A DNA stretch of 16,379 nt from SYAN01 sp964406345. GTDB lineage: Bacteria > Actinomycetota > Actinomycetes > Nanopelagicales > Nanopelagicaceae. The translations under genes and the position numbers were made by a program. The notes beneath the pieces are model-generated. The model was given only the letters and a program-made list of their open reading frames with translations, was not told the DNA's origin and did no database searches. Below, one piece after another: positions 5,976 through 13,676 of the stretch (its first letter is position 1; every line of letters starts with the position of its first letter). The DNA is taken from NCBI GenBank assembly GCA_964406345.1, contig CAYORK010000026.1, positions 1 to 16,379 on the forward strand, read 5' to 3'.

Positions 5976-7127
5976 ATGCGATCCGCTGCCATCATCGCCG
6001 CTGCAGGAAGCGGAGAACGTCTCGGTGCAGATAGGCCGAAAGCCTTCGTTCAGTTAGCTGGCAGGACCCTCCTCGAACATGCACTCCTATCCCTCTCTGC
6101 AGTCGTTGATGAGATCGTGATCGCAGCGCCAGCAGGTTGGGAAGAAGAAGTTCGAAAGATCGTCGGAGCGAGTGCAAGAGTCGTCGTCGGTGGCGCATCT
6201 CGAAGCGCATCAATCTCCAATGCCTTGGAAGCAGTCTCACCTGATATCAATCTCGTCCTTGTTCATGATGCTGCTCGCGCACTTGCAAGTCGTGATCTCG
6301 CAGAGCGAGTCCTCCACACGCTCGCCGGAGGTGAGGTCGCTGTCATCCCAGCGATTGCTGTCACCGACACCATCAAGTCAGTCACTCGGGAGGGGTATGT
6401 CTCACTTACTCCGGACCGAACGCATCTTCGTGCAGTACAGACGCCGCAAGGCTTCACTCGATCGATCTTGATGCGTGCACATGCACGGGGAGATGAAGCC
6501 ACTGATGATGCTGCCCTCGTCGAGGGGCTCGGCGAGAAGGTGAAAGTGATCGAGGGCGAGGCTCGTGCCATGAAGATCACGACGATTCAGGATCTGACTA
6601 CCGCCCAACACTTCCTGGATGGTGATCAAGAGAAAGAGTTCCGCAGCGGTATCGGAAGTGATGCGCATGCTTTCTCACAAGATGCTTCTCGAGCGCTTCA
6701 TCTAGCGTGTCTTCACTGGCCAGATGAGATCGGCGTCGATGGTCATTCCGATGGAGATGTCGCAGCACATGCGATCTGCGATGCTCTCTTCTCGGCCGCT
6801 CAGATTGGCGATCTCGGATCGAACTTCGGTGTCGATGATCCGAAGTACAGCGGTGCGTCAGGAGCGACGCTTCTCGCTGAAGCTGCGCGAAGAGTGAGTG
6901 GAGCGGGTTTCGAGATCGTCAATGTCTCCGTACAGGTAATCGGCAATCGTCCGAAGATCGGACCACGACGGAAAGAGGCGAGCGAAGCCATCTCCCGTGC
7001 ACTTGGTGGAGTATCGGTTTCGATCTCCGCCACCACGACTGACGGTCTAGGCATGACAGGTGAAGGCAAAGGCATCGCCGCGGTGGCGACTGCGATCATC
7101 TCCAGGTCCGCGCGAGCCCACCGATAA
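5976..7127 (+). CDS. ispDF: bifunctional IspD/IspF isoprenoid precursor enzyme
   Basis: This is a fusion of two non-mevalonate (MEP) pathway enzymes. The N-terminal half is MEP cytidylyltransferase (IspD), which makes CDP-ME from CTP and MEP; the C-terminal half is MEcPP synthase (IspF). Of 383 residues, about 1-220 are IspD: the CTP-binding loop AAAGSGERLGADRPKAF (8-24), LVHDAARAL and VQTPQGF. IspF begins near 223 with RSGIGSDAHAF and supplies metal ligands Asp229, His231 and His265. HSDGDVAAHAICDALF, the substrate loop GDLGSNFGVDDPKYSG, and C-terminal SISATTTDGLGMTGEGKGIA follow. Both active sites look intact. GGAGG at 5964-5968 serves ATG 5976. In Streptomyces and Mycobacterium these neighbours carry separate ispD and ispF genes. 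The step between them (IspE) is not in the window. Confidence 0.95.
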   Translation: MRSAAIIAAAGSGERLGADRPKAFVQLAGRTLLEHALLSLSAVVDEIVIAAPAGWEEEVRKIVGASARVVVGGASRSASISNALEAVSPDINLVLVHDAARALASRDLAERVLHTLAGGEVAVIPAIAVTDTIKSVTREGYVSLTPDRTHLRAVQTPQGFTRSILMRAHARGDEATDDAALVEGLGEKVKVIEGEARAMKITTIQDLTTAQHFLDGDQEKEFRSGIGSDAHAFSQDASRALHLACLHWPDEIGVDGHSDGDVAAHAICDALFSAAQIGDLGSNFGVDDPKYSGASGATLLAEAARRVSGAGFEIVNVSVQVIGNRPKIGPRRKEASEAISRALGGVSVSISATTTDGLGMTGEGKGIAAVATAIISRSARAHR

Positions 7128-7138
7128 GATTCGAATCT
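7127..7138. promoter_or_regulatory. 12-base perfect palindrome before cysS
   Basis: AGATTCGAATCT is a perfect palindrome in the 14-base gap between ispDF and cysS. It overlaps the ispDF stop codon and a TAAGAT box (7125-7130) that could act as a -10. It could be an operator or part of an internal promoter, but a few such palindromes are expected by chance in 16 kb. No T-box leader or other long leader can fit here. Confidence 0.2.
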
Positions 7139-7141
7139 GCC

Positions 7142-8527
7142 ATGACAATTACGCTCTACAACACTCTCACACGTACTGCATCTGCCTTCACTCCCATCAA
7201 TCCTGGGAAGGTCGGCATCTATCTTTGCGGTGCGACTGTGCAGGCTGAGCCACACATCGGTCATATCCGAAGTGGCGTGAATTTCGACATTCTCCGGCGC
7301 TGGCTCACTGCTTCGGGATTCGATGTCACCTTCGTTCGTAATGTCACCGACATCGATGACAAGATCCTCCATAAGGCCGTGCACGAGAAGATCCCATGGT
7401 GGGCAGTTGCAATGAAATATGAGCGGGCCTTCACCGACGCTTATCGCTCGCTCAATGTCTTGCCTCCGACCTATGAGCCACGAGCAACTGGACATATCAC
7501 GCAGATGATCGAGTTGATGGAGCGATTGATCGCTCGTGGATTCGCCTACGCACCCGGAAATGGCGATGTCTATCTCGAGGTCCGCAAGCTAGAGCGGTAT
7601 CTCACACTCTCTAATCAGCGACTCGATGACTTGCTCCCTGCTGATGATGCTGACCTTACGATGAAGCGAGATCCGCGCGACTTTGCACTCTGGAAGGCGG
7701 CGAAGCCAGGAGATCCATCATGGCCGACTCCATGGGGACCAGGTCGCCCTGGTTGGCATATCGAGTGCTCCGCGATGGCACAGGCCTACCTTGGTGAGGA
7801 ATTCGACATCCATGGTGGCGGCATCGATTTGATCTTTCCGCATCATGAGAACGAGATCGCGCAATCAGAGGCGGCTGGCTATGGCTTCGCTCGATTCTGG
7901 ATGCATAACGCATGGGTGACGCAAAGTGGCGAGAAGATGAGTAAGTCCCTTGGCAACTCACTTCTCGTGCGAGAGATCCTGAAGCAGGTCCGTGGCATCG
8001 AACTTCGTTGGTATCTCTCCGGTGCGCACTACCGATCGATGTTGGAGTTCTCCTACGAGGCACTCGAGGAATCTGCGACCAACTTCCGGAGGATCGAGTC
8101 ATTCCTCTTCAAAGTCCACGAGAAGGGTGTGATCGAGGGTGTGATCGATCCGCAATTCAAGGCTGTGATGGATGATGATCTCGCTGTCCCGCAAGGCCTC
8201 GCTCTCATCTCGGGATGGTTGCGGATCGGAAATACTGCCTTGGCTGGAGGCGATTTTGAGGGCGCACGGAGAGAGGCCGAGCGCATCCGAGGTGCACTCT
8301 CAATTCTTGGCGCTGATCCCTTCGATGATGCTTTTCAAGGTGGAAGCGGCTCCTCGGAGAATGTGACGAGAGCGCTTGATGGTTTGATTCAACTCCTCCT
8401 GAAGGAGCGCGAAGACGCGCGATCCCGAAAGGATTTTGCAGCAGCAGATCGAATCCGTGATTCATTCCAGGATCTCGGTATCGCAATCGAAGATGGCCCA
8501 GAGGGCCCGAGATGGAGTATCCAATGA
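7142..8527 (+). CDS. cysS: cysteine--tRNA ligase
   Basis: This class I aminoacyl-tRNA synthetase charges tRNA-Cys with cysteine in the cytoplasm. The 461 residues show the zinc ligand Cys in YLCGATVQ (29), the HIGH motif in EPHIGHIRSG, and NVTDIDDKI. The remaining zinc site lies in GWHIECSAMA and GGGIDLIFPHHENE, and KMSKS occupies 265-269 (GEKMSKSLGN). A helical DALR-type anticodon-binding region with RKDFAAADRIRDSFQDLGI ends the protein. The length and that tail distinguish it from the paralogue MshC of mycothiol synthesis. The start ATG 7142 has no good ribosome binding site. The stop TGA (8525-8527) overlaps the ATG of rlmB, so the two are translationally coupled. Confidence 0.97.
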   Translation: MTITLYNTLTRTASAFTPINPGKVGIYLCGATVQAEPHIGHIRSGVNFDILRRWLTASGFDVTFVRNVTDIDDKILHKAVHEKIPWWAVAMKYERAFTDAYRSLNVLPPTYEPRATGHITQMIELMERLIARGFAYAPGNGDVYLEVRKLERYLTLSNQRLDDLLPADDADLTMKRDPRDFALWKAAKPGDPSWPTPWGPGRPGWHIECSAMAQAYLGEEFDIHGGGIDLIFPHHENEIAQSEAAGYGFARFWMHNAWVTQSGEKMSKSLGNSLLVREILKQVRGIELRWYLSGAHYRSMLEFSYEALEESATNFRRIESFLFKVHEKGVIEGVIDPQFKAVMDDDLAVPQGLALISGWLRIGNTALAGGDFEGARREAERIRGALSILGADPFDDAFQGGSGSSENVTRALDGLIQLLLKEREDARSRKDFAAADRIRDSFQDLGIAIEDGPEGPRWSIQ

Positions 8528-9633
8528 TGGCGAGGGCTCCACGAAAAGCGCTCCGAGGTAAAGGTCCGACGCCGAAAGCGAAGGATCGCCCGTATCACAA
8601 GGCAGCGAAAGCTAACTCTTCGAAGAGGAAGCAGGAACGAAGCTCTGGAAGGTCGCGAACAGACTCGGAGTCAGAGACAGGTACGACGTCGCGCACGACT
8701 GCACGATCTACTTCAAGAACGAATTCAAGAACGAATTCAAGAACGAATTCGAGACCAAATTCAAGACCTAGCTCGAGACCTGATTCACGACGTGACTCCA
8801 GACCTGATTCACGACGTGACTCCAGACCTGATTCCAGAGCAAGAACAAGTTCTCGCCCCATGCGAAGTGAGGAGCGCGAGAAGGTCCACGTCGATTCGAT
8901 CGCTGGTCGAAACGTCGTTTTGGAAGCGCTTCGAGCTGGCATCCCAGCGAAGGAACTTGTCGTCGCCATCGGGATCGATATCGATGATCGCATCCGCGAG
9001 ATCGTCGACCTTGCTAAGTCTGTATCCCTTCCGATCCGAGAAGTGCAACGCAATCGCCTCGACACACTCACCGGTATCGCCCATCATCAAGGTATCGCCC
9101 TCATCGCCAGGCCCTTCCAGTATTCATCGGAGAAAGAGATCTTCCAACGAGCGACGGAACCTGCGCTCTACATCGCAGTGGATGGCATAACCGATCCACG
9201 CAACATCGGTGCGATCATTCGAAGTGCGGCTGCTTTCGGTGCTGATGGAATCCTCATACCTGAGCGACGAAGCGCAGGCATCACCGCTGCAGCATGGAAG
9301 GCATCTGCTGGAGCAGTCGCCCGAATCCCAGTAGCGCAAGTGACGAATCTCGTCCGTTCGATCGAGAATGCGAAGGAGCGAGGTTGCTTCATCGTTGGTC
9401 TTGAAGGAGGTTCTGAGGAGACTCTCGAGACCATGACGATTGCGGACCAACCTCTCTACATCGTCGTAGGGAGTGAAGGAAAGGGTCTCTCACGTCTCGT
9501 CAAGGAGAAGTGCGATCTCTTGCTCTCGATCCCGATCTCCTCGAAGGTAGAGAGCCTCAACGCCAGCGTCGCGGTCTCCATCGCCCTCTATGGCATTGCA
9601 GCCCGGAGAAGGAGCGCATCGACTTCGTCATGA
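8524..9633 (+). CDS. rlmB: 23S rRNA (guanosine-2'-O)-methyltransferase RlmB (TrmH/SpoU family) with Ser-Arg repeat tail
   Basis: This SPOUT-family methyltransferase is predicted to 2'-O-methylate a conserved guanosine of 23S rRNA with S-adenosylmethionine. From ATG 8524 it has 369 residues. A basic disordered N-terminus (about 1-115) contains a run of S-R-x-x tetrapeptides. The RNA-binding L30e-like domain (SIAGRNVVLEALRAGIPAKE) and the SPOUT domain follow, with motif 1 DPRNIGAIIRSAAAFGADG, motif 2 YIVVGSEGKGLSRLVKEKCD and motif 3 IPISSKVESLNASVAVSIAL, whose knot binds the cofactor. An upstream ATG at 8512 is in frame, but ATG 8524 overlaps the cysS stop as ATGA and has GGAG (8514-8517) six bases before it; ATG 8527 is also possible. 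The exact rRNA target is assumed from the family. The next gene overlaps its stop. Confidence 0.93.
   Translation: MMARAPRKALRGKGPTPKAKDRPYHKAAKANSSKRKQERSSGRSRTDSESETGTTSRTTARSTSRTNSRTNSRTNSRPNSRPSSRPDSRRDSRPDSRRDSRPDSRARTSSRPMRSEEREKVHVDSIAGRNVVLEALRAGIPAKELVVAIGIDIDDRIREIVDLAKSVSLPIREVQRNRLDTLTGIAHHQGIALIARPFQYSSEKEIFQRATEPALYIAVDGITDPRNIGAIIRSAAAFGADGILIPERRSAGITAAAWKASAGAVARIPVAQVTNLVRSIENAKERGCFIVGLEGGSEETLETMTIADQPLYIVVGSEGKGLSRLVKEKCDLLLSIPISSKVESLNASVAVSIALYGIAARRRSASTSS
8713..8838 (+). repeat. 12-base tandem repeat coding for S-R-x-x units
   Basis: About ten and a half 12-base units run in the rlmB frame. The first three are nearly identical and each holds GAATTC. The later part is a 24-base double unit (8776-8799 and 8800-8823, identical) plus a half copy (8824-8835). 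The product reads SRTN three times, then SRPN, SRPS, SRPD and SRRD variants. Unit length is a multiple of three, so copy number can change without a frameshift. The near identity of units suggests recent slippage or unequal recombination. Confidence 0.9.
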
Positions 9634-10454
9634 GCAAGGCTGTAGGTAAGTACGCCCGCTTCATCGCCCTCGGTGATTCGATGACCGAGGGTATGAATGA
9701 CGAGATCGTTGCTGGGAACTTCCGAGGTTGGGCTGATCGTGTCGCAGATGTCCTAACGACAGTCCATCCTGATTTCACCTACATGAATCTTGCGATTCGC
9801 GGAAAACTCGTCGGACAAGTTGTTCGAGAGCAGATTCCAGTCGCACTTCGTCACATTCCATATCCGGGATCGAGTGAGATCAAACCTGCAGACATCTTGG
9901 TCTCATTCCACGCAGGTGCGAATGACATCTTGAGGCCCAAATACTCAGCTGAAGAGACGATCGCCACCTATAGGAAGGGTGTTGAGATCTTCGCAGAGCG
10001 CGGCGTACAACTGATGCTCTTCTGTGTCCTGGAGGATTTCGCAGCTGGTTCGAAGACTGGCTCTGCGCTCGCCATGAGGTTCCGTCACTTCAATGAGAAC
10101 GTCAAGCGAATCGCGAATGAAGTCGGCGCGATCCTCTTGGATCCCAATCCGGAGCCCTTCTGGCATGACAAGTCATTCATGTCATGGGATCGCCTGCACA
10201 TGAATAGCGAAGGCCATTTCCGTGCAGCACAAGGCGTCTTGGCCAAGTTGGAGTTGCCACACGATCCGAACTTCCGCGAACCTGTTCGCTCGATCCAAGG
10301 AAAGAGCCGCATCAAGATGGCTCGAGAGAACATCCACTGGTTCTTCGCATTCCTATTGCCCTGGATATGGCGAAGGCTCCGTGGACGTTCGTCGGGAGAT
10401 GGTCGCATGCCGAAGTACGGTGAGCCGACTTCATGGCCCCCAAGAGCTAACTAG
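9630..10454 (+). CDS. SGNH/GDSL-family hydrolase
   Basis: This predicted serine esterase or lipase-like hydrolase has 274 residues. The catalytic Ser17 lies in block I (FIALGDSMTEG), an oxyanion-hole Gly follows in NLAIRGKLV (block II), block III is GAND in SFHAGANDIL, and the Asp187/His190 pair stands in DRLHMNSEGH (block V). All four SGNH signature residues are present. There is no signal peptide, so it should be cytoplasmic unless exported otherwise. The aromatic C-terminal segment HWFFAFLLPWIWRRLRGRSS is too short and basic to call a membrane anchor with confidence. ATG 9630 overlaps the rlmB stop TGA (9631-9633) as ATGA; the frame is open further upstream, but that part overlaps rlmB. 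The substrate is unknown. It ends 43 bases from the convergent lacZ stop. Confidence 0.88.
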   Translation: MSKAVGKYARFIALGDSMTEGMNDEIVAGNFRGWADRVADVLTTVHPDFTYMNLAIRGKLVGQVVREQIPVALRHIPYPGSSEIKPADILVSFHAGANDILRPKYSAEETIATYRKGVEIFAERGVQLMLFCVLEDFAAGSKTGSALAMRFRHFNENVKRIANEVGAILLDPNPEPFWHDKSFMSWDRLHMNSEGHFRAAQGVLAKLELPHDPNFREPVRSIQGKSRIKMARENIHWFFAFLLPWIWRRLRGRSSGDGRMPKYGEPTSWPPRAN

Positions 10455-10457
10455 TCC

Positions 10458-10487
10458 CAGAACCAATCTGCACAGAACCGATTAGCA
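10458..10487. repeat. two 15-base near-identical direct repeats in the SGNH-lacZ gap
   Basis: CAGAACCAATCTGCA (10458-10472) is followed directly by CAGAACCGATTAGCA (10473-10487), identical at 12 of 15 positions. A much weaker third copy runs into the lacZ stop. It lies in the 43-base convergent gap. No function is evident; short slippage repeats are a simple explanation. Confidence 0.45.
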
Positions 10488-10497
10488 CAGGAAGCAT

Positions 10498-13400
10498 CTA
10501 GAAGAGGTAATCCCAACTCCAGGTATAAGTGCCTGGCTTGATCTTGTACTTCGCCAAGGTATCCGGACCACAAGAGGCGGTTCCCACTCCACGTTGTATA
10601 CAGTCGATAGTGACATGGAGCGCATCTGACTCCTTGAGATCCACATTGTGCGATGTATCAGCGAGCATCTCACTTGTGTATGGGGAGATAGTCACGAACC
10701 GTGGTCGATCGAGAGCGATGGTGGGACCACTTCCTGCGGCGTCTTTCATCGAGAACCATCGGACATCGGCGCGAGCACCGCACTCTTGCGGCTTGATGTA
10801 GTCGGTGTGCATCTCCTGAGCGCTCGCTCGCCATCGATGTACGCGCCCGATCTTTCGATCAGGTGCGCTCTCGTGGCGCCCTGCGCCGAACCACGTCACA
10901 TCATTGAGGTCCTTCGTAAGGGCGAAGGTGATTCCGATCCGAGCGACATCGTTGAGCACCTTAGGGAGTTTCACTGTCTCGGTGACTCTCACGCCACCAT
11001 CGATGCTCTCAATCCGCTGTGAATGCGAGATCTTGATGCCGGATCCTGTGACGATGTTCTCAGTGATCGTGGTTTGCTTCGCGCCATCCCTAATGATGCA
11101 GTCGACGATGGTGAGATCACGAAGACCCCATTCGTTCCATTTCGTCGCAATATGCCCGATGAGATCGTTATCGGTAGGCGCACGCCAGAGTGTCAACCGC
11201 GGAGGCACAGGCATCAAAGGAAGTCGTAATCTGCCATCCTCGCCGACGAACTCACTAGCTGAATTCGATCTCACCTTTGCACGAGGCTTTGGTTTTGATG
11301 AGAGTGGGAATTGAGCCCACGCCACCTCATGGCCGACCTGGGCCCAGGCTGTGGTCTCCTTCAATCTAAGTGAGAGCGAAAGGAACTTCTCGCCAGAGGA
11401 TTTCATCCCACTCGACTTCTCGGTCAATGACTTGGAGCGAATCTGTAACGAAGAACGGGAGCGAGGACCAATCTTCGGGATCGGTATCGATCCACCATCG
11501 ATCACCTGACCATCGACCGTGATCTCGTAGTGGAGTGAGTAAGCATCGAGAGATGCGAAGAAGTTCTTATTGAAGATACTCACTCTTCCCGGAGCGTTAC
11601 TGGAGAAGTCGACCGGGGAGGCAAGGAATTTGAATTCCTCCAAGGCAGGTTTTGGGCTTCGATCAGGGAAGAAGAGACCGTCGCATACGAAGTTCCCATC
11701 GTGGCGCTCTTCTCCAAAATCGCCACCGTAGGCGCTTCGTTTGCTGCCGTCGGGCAGATATTGATCAATTCCATGATCCCAGAACTCCCAGATGAAACCT
11801 CCTTGGAGGCCTGGCGTGGAATGGATCGCATCCCAATACTCCTTGAGTGTGCCGTTGCTATTTCCCATCGCATGGCTGTACTCACACATGATCAGCGGAC
11901 GATCAGCACGTTTCGATTTGGCATAGGCGACGATCGCAGCGACCTCTGGATACATCGGACAGACGATGTCGGTCTGTGATTGTCCGGCAGTCCAATTCTT
12001 GCGGATCGCACCCTCGTAGTGGAGTGGTCGAGTGTCATCGAAGGCACGAAGGTATGCCGCCGCTGCTTCGTGGTTGAGTCCAGAGCCCGACTCGTTGCCG
12101 AGTGACCAAGCCACCACAGATGGATGGTGGATGTCCCTTTGTGCGAGTCTCGCTATTCGATCGACGAACGCGCTCAAGTACTTCTGATCATTGCAGATGC
12201 TGTCTTGGAAGGCATGTGACTCGATGTTCGCCTCATCGATCACATAGAAGCCAAGCTCGTCACAGAGGTCGAGAAAGACCGGGTCATTCGGATAGTGAGA
12301 GGTACGTACTGCATTGAAGTTCCAACGCTTGAGTTCGAGGAGATCTTGTCGGAGTAAGTCTCGAGTGAGTACGCGTCCACTCTCGCGGTTGAAATCATGT
12401 CGATTTACGCCATAGAAGATGACGGGTTTGCCGTTGACGAGGAATTGCTTTCCCTTGACTTCGACCGAACGGAATCCGATCCGCTGCGAGACGATCTCGA
12501 CTGGCTTACCCTCGGGATCGAGAAGTTCGAACTCAACTTCGTAGAGCTTTGGCGTCTCGGCAGACCATGGTGTGATTCCAGGGATACGCCCGGTGAATTC
12601 GATGATGCCGGGACCTGATGGTTCGATTTCCTTGAGGGCTTCCTGCGCTTCCTTAGGCAACTTCCCATCCCAATAAGTGCCGCGAAAGAACTCACTACTT
12701 GCATGTCGTTGAGCCGGGGTCATCTCAGTCCAGTTCGGACGTTCGGCACGCGTCACTTCTGCTTCGAAGCGAGTCTCCTTCTTTCCTCCGGAGATTCGAG
12801 CACGGAGCGTCCATCCTTCGATCTCGCTACCGGCTACGGAGTTGATGTGTGCGCGAACACGAAGCGTCCCAGTCTTGCCATCACTGAGGAGCCCGGCTTG
12901 AGTGTGTAGGCGCTCGATGAAGACTCGTTCTGTCGCATGGATCGTGATGGACCGTGTGATGCCACCGTGCCACCACTGATCCTGATCCTCGATGAAGGTT
13001 GCGTCCGACCACTTCACCACGACTATCCGTACTGTGTTCTTTCCAGTGGTGAGAGATTCCGTTATGTCAAATGAGGCGTGAAGGCGTGAGTCCTTTGCAA
13101 GTCCGATGAATCTTCCATTGACGTAAAGACTGGCCACCGATTCAAAACCACCGATGGTGAGGACGACGCGCTTACCCTTCCAGATGGAGGAGTAATCAAA
13201 ATCGCGTTCGAAGACTCCAGTCGGATTCTTCTCTGGGACCAAGGGTGGAAGGTGGTCGAAAGGCATCTGCACATTTGTGTAGATCGGTTTGTCGCCGAAG
13301 ACGAATGTCCCATCTTTACGTTGTTGCATGGTCCAGAGACCAGGAACGTCTATCTCACTCCACTTGCGCGATAACGGTGCGCGAGGGTTCTCGAGGAGTT

Positions 13401-13527
13401 GGAAGCGCCATCTTCCATTGAGGCTGAGGGAATGAAGATGTTGCAGAGAGAGCATCGGCAATCGATTGACGGATGTCAGCTCGGGTGACATCCAATAGGT
13501 GCCGAGTTCTTCAAGTCGCTTATTCAT
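10498..13527 (-). CDS. lacZ: beta-galactosidase, glycoside hydrolase family 2 (LacZ type)
   Basis: The enzyme hydrolyses terminal beta-galactosides such as lactose with retention. Its 1009 residues are close to E. coli LacZ (1024) and contain all five domains: the N-terminal sugar-binding jelly roll (LNGRWRFQLLENPRAP), two immunoglobulin-like domains, the TIM barrel and the large Bgal_small_N domain. The acid/base is Glu479 in AWSLGNESGSGLNH and the nucleophile Glu549 in IMCEYSHAMGNSNG. Also present are GVNRHDFNRESGRVL, the GGFIWEFWDHGIDQYLPDGS loop and RAPTDND. It has no signal peptide, so substrate must enter through a transporter coded elsewhere. ATG 13527 has only a weak purine stretch upstream. 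GATC density and codon choice resemble the neighbours, so recent transfer is not evident. It is divergent from a MalT-type regulator. Confidence 0.97.
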   Translation of the reverse strand: MNKRLEELGTYWMSPELTSVNRLPMLSLQHLHSLSLNGRWRFQLLENPRAPLSRKWSEIDVPGLWTMQQRKDGTFVFGDKPIYTNVQMPFDHLPPLVPEKNPTGVFERDFDYSSIWKGKRVVLTIGGFESVASLYVNGRFIGLAKDSRLHASFDITESLTTGKNTVRIVVVKWSDATFIEDQDQWWHGGITRSITIHATERVFIERLHTQAGLLSDGKTGTLRVRAHINSVAGSEIEGWTLRARISGGKKETRFEAEVTRAERPNWTEMTPAQRHASSEFFRGTYWDGKLPKEAQEALKEIEPSGPGIIEFTGRIPGITPWSAETPKLYEVEFELLDPEGKPVEIVSQRIGFRSVEVKGKQFLVNGKPVIFYGVNRHDFNRESGRVLTRDLLRQDLLELKRWNFNAVRTSHYPNDPVFLDLCDELGFYVIDEANIESHAFQDSICNDQKYLSAFVDRIARLAQRDIHHPSVVAWSLGNESGSGLNHEAAAAYLRAFDDTRPLHYEGAIRKNWTAGQSQTDIVCPMYPEVAAIVAYAKSKRADRPLIMCEYSHAMGNSNGTLKEYWDAIHSTPGLQGGFIWEFWDHGIDQYLPDGSKRSAYGGDFGEERHDGNFVCDGLFFPDRSPKPALEEFKFLASPVDFSSNAPGRVSIFNKNFFASLDAYSLHYEITVDGQVIDGGSIPIPKIGPRSRSSLQIRSKSLTEKSSGMKSSGEKFLSLSLRLKETTAWAQVGHEVAWAQFPLSSKPKPRAKVRSNSASEFVGEDGRLRLPLMPVPPRLTLWRAPTDNDLIGHIATKWNEWGLRDLTIVDCIIRDGAKQTTITENIVTGSGIKISHSQRIESIDGGVRVTETVKLPKVLNDVARIGITFALTKDLNDVTWFGAGRHESAPDRKIGRVHRWRASAQEMHTDYIKPQECGARADVRWFSMKDAAGSGPTIALDRPRFVTISPYTSEMLADTSHNVDLKESDALHVTIDCIQRGVGTASCGPDTLAKYKIKPGTYTWSWDYLF

Positions 13528-13579
13528 GTCTCATCTTCGCTCTCATTCGCTCCACAGTAACTCTCTCGCAACTACACGG

Positions 13580-13601
13580 AACGCCCCGATATTCAGGGGT
13601 T
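13580..13601. promoter_or_regulatory. imperfect dyad in the lacZ-regulator intergenic region
   Basis: CCCC (13584-13587) and GGGG (13596-13599) flank eight bases with a central AT pair, and AA/TT extend the symmetry with a mismatch. It lies about 57 bases before lacZ and 76 before the regulator, a place where an operator acting on both genes could sit. It is short, and the assignment is inference. No convincing -10/-35 pair could be chosen on either strand of the 149-base region 13528-13676. Confidence 0.25.
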
Positions 13602-13608
13602 AGTTGAT

Positions 13609-13645
13609 GGGGTGAAATCCTATGTGAAGGGAGATTCCTCACCCT
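13609..13645 (+). promoter_or_regulatory. inverted repeat in the leader of the LuxR-type regulator
   Basis: GGGTGA (13610-13615) pairs with TCACCC (13639-13644), extended by AATC with GATT (13616-13619 and 13633-13636) across a CC bulge and by one G-U pair outside. The loop is 13 bases. It lies 32 bases before the GTG start, so it could be an RNA hairpin in the leader or a DNA operator. No U-tract follows. Confidence 0.3.
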
Positions 13646-13676
13646 TACAGGCTCTGCCGAAGAGGAGGATGAGGGG

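Noticed and set aside
7142..8527. The cysS gene could be MshC, the cysteine ligase of mycothiol synthesis, given mshA in the window.
   Set aside because: The 461-residue length, the CGATVQ-EPHIGHIRSG signature, and the C-terminal anticodon-binding region fit cysteinyl-tRNA synthetase; the carD-isp-cysS-rlmB order also fits.
8713..8838. CRISPR array or intergenic minisatellite.
   Set aside because: Units are 12 bases, contiguous without spacers, and in frame within rlmB.
8595..9090. Long open frames on the minus strand opposite the rlmB repeat (Leu-Glu-Ser-Gly-rich and others).
   Set aside because: They mirror the low-complexity repeat and the codon bias of rlmB, have no family features and no supported start; they are shadows.
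9510..9629. A longer N-terminus for the SGNH hydrolase.
   Set aside because: It would overlap rlmB by over 120 bases and encodes an Arg-rich out-of-frame sequence; the ATGA overlap at 9630 puts the GDSMTEG motif at the expected distance from the start.
10498..13527. lacZ as a recent horizontal acquisition.
   Set aside because: GATC density and base composition by eye match the surrounding genes, and no mobile-element sequence, attachment site or tRNA flanks it; transfer in the distant past cannot be excluded.
13667..13674. GGATGAGG resembling a MalT box just before the LuxR-type regulator gene.
   Set aside because: It overlaps the AGGAGG ribosome binding site of the GTG start, so the purine run is better explained by translation; E. 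coli MalT-box rules need not hold here, and there is no second copy at suitable spacing.
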